Below are positions 63,621 to 64,000 of a DNA stretch of 64,000 nucleotides, piece after piece. The DNA comes from Gemmobacter aquaticus. GTDB lineage: Bacteria > Pseudomonadota > Alphaproteobacteria > Rhodobacterales > Rhodobacteraceae. Every line of letters begins with the position of its first letter. Position 1 is the first letter of the stretch. The notes below the pieces were generated by a model. That model searched no databases. It was not told where the DNA came from and was given only the letters and a program-made list of their open reading frames with translations. The DNA lies in NCBI RefSeq assembly GCF_007859075.1, contig NZ_VOAK01000001.1:1-64000 (forward strand), in the 5' to 3' direction. The position numbers were made by a program, and so were the translations under genes.

Positions 63621-64000
63621 CCGCGCAGGGCATTCAGCAGGATGCGGGGCAGCTTGAACCAGCGGGGGCGGTGCTGAAAGCTGGTCAACAGCCTGCCGAT
63701 GACATGCTGGCGGCGGTTGGTGACGAACCATGGCGGACGCGGCAGGAAATCGGGCCGACCGTGGAGGATCGACCTCGGGAAAGGCCGCCAGGGGCCGGTG
63801 ATGACCGTGCGCTCAGGCCGGTCAAACATGACGCTGTTATGGGCAAAGCCGATGCCGCTGCCGACATCGTCGAGCCTGTGGCCGGGGAAGGCCCCCCAGG
63901 GGCAGGCCGCGATCAGGAAGGCGAGCCCGGTCCAGGCATTGATCGCAATCGCGCCATAGCGCAGGCCGCCCACCATCTCTTCGAACCGCCGCCTCCCGAT
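63617..64000 (-). CDS. Aldehyde dehydrogenase-like protein, C-terminus (partial)
   Basis: The frame runs in from the right edge and stops at 63617. About 127 residues are seen, among them AIAINAWTGLAFLIAACPWGAFPGH and PPWFVTNRR. The strand near AINAWTG fits the end of the aldehyde dehydrogenase fold, but the longer tail belongs to a less common subgroup. The catalytic Cys is outside the window. Confidence 0.6.
   Translation of the reverse strand: MGRRRFEEMVGGLRYGAIAINAWTGLAFLIAACPWGAFPGHRLDDVGSGIGFAHNSVMFDRPERTVITGPWRPFPRSILHGRPDFLPRPPWFVTNRRQHVIGRLLTSFQHRPRWFKLPRILLNALRG

Overview
The window looks like a piece of an alphaproteobacterial chromosome, most likely from the order Rhodobacterales near Paracoccus, Rhodobacter or Gemmobacter. 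The reasons are high GC with strong G/C bias at third codon positions, the gene content and order of the nir, nor and nos clusters (nirS type with nirI and nirX, norCBQDEF, nosC next to nosRZDFYLX), and TTAAC/TTGAC-N4-GTCAA boxes like those of Paracoccus NNR. This placement is an inference. No phage, integrase, insertion sequence, tRNA or CRISPR array was found.

Region 1 (1-14.0 kb) is a pectin and uronate catabolism island. It holds the end of a KduD-like dehydrogenase, then kdgD, gci and gli (D-galactarate lactone route to 2-oxoglutarate semialdehyde), a DctPQM TRAP transporter, a divergent AraC-type regulator, a four-gene ABC importer in the order of TogMNAB, and a single 877-residue protein that joins a GH28 polygalacturonase to a GH105 unsaturated glucuronyl/galacturonyl hydrolase. 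The reading is that oligogalacturonides enter through the ABC system, are cut in the cytosol, and feed the acid-sugar enzymes, while the TRAP system takes up monomeric acids. A perfect 9-bp inverted repeat sits in front of kdgD.

Region 2 (14.2-26.6 kb) is the least explained part. A membrane Ser/Thr kinase with a periplasmic PDZ-like tail is followed by a periplasmic LysM plus solute-binding protein. Facing it is a tightly packed seven-gene operon: FHA protein, PP2C phosphatase, three P-loop GTPase/dynamin-like proteins and two small proteins I do not recognise. A second LysM plus solute-binding paralogue of the same length (365 residues) lies upstream of that operon. No type VI secretion genes and no permeases accompany it. 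This is my best candidate for an undescribed system: envelope sensing coupled by Thr phosphorylation to dynamin-like membrane remodelling.

Region 3 (26.9-33.6 kb) contains katG with a divergent oxyR, a small unknown protein, and a two-gene operon of a cytochrome P450 and an AlkB-type alkane monooxygenase with overlapping ends.

Region 4 (33.8-63.0 kb) is a continuous denitrification island from nitrite to N2: a Crp/Fnr regulator of the Dnr/NnrR kind, norCBQDEF, nirX-nnrS-nirI, nirSECF(DL)GHJN, a small membrane protein, nosC-like-RZDFYLX and a c-type cytochrome. Nitrate reductase is absent. Five candidate NNR/FNR-type boxes punctuate it. The window ends with a TetR regulator and the C-terminus of an aldehyde dehydrogenase-like protein.
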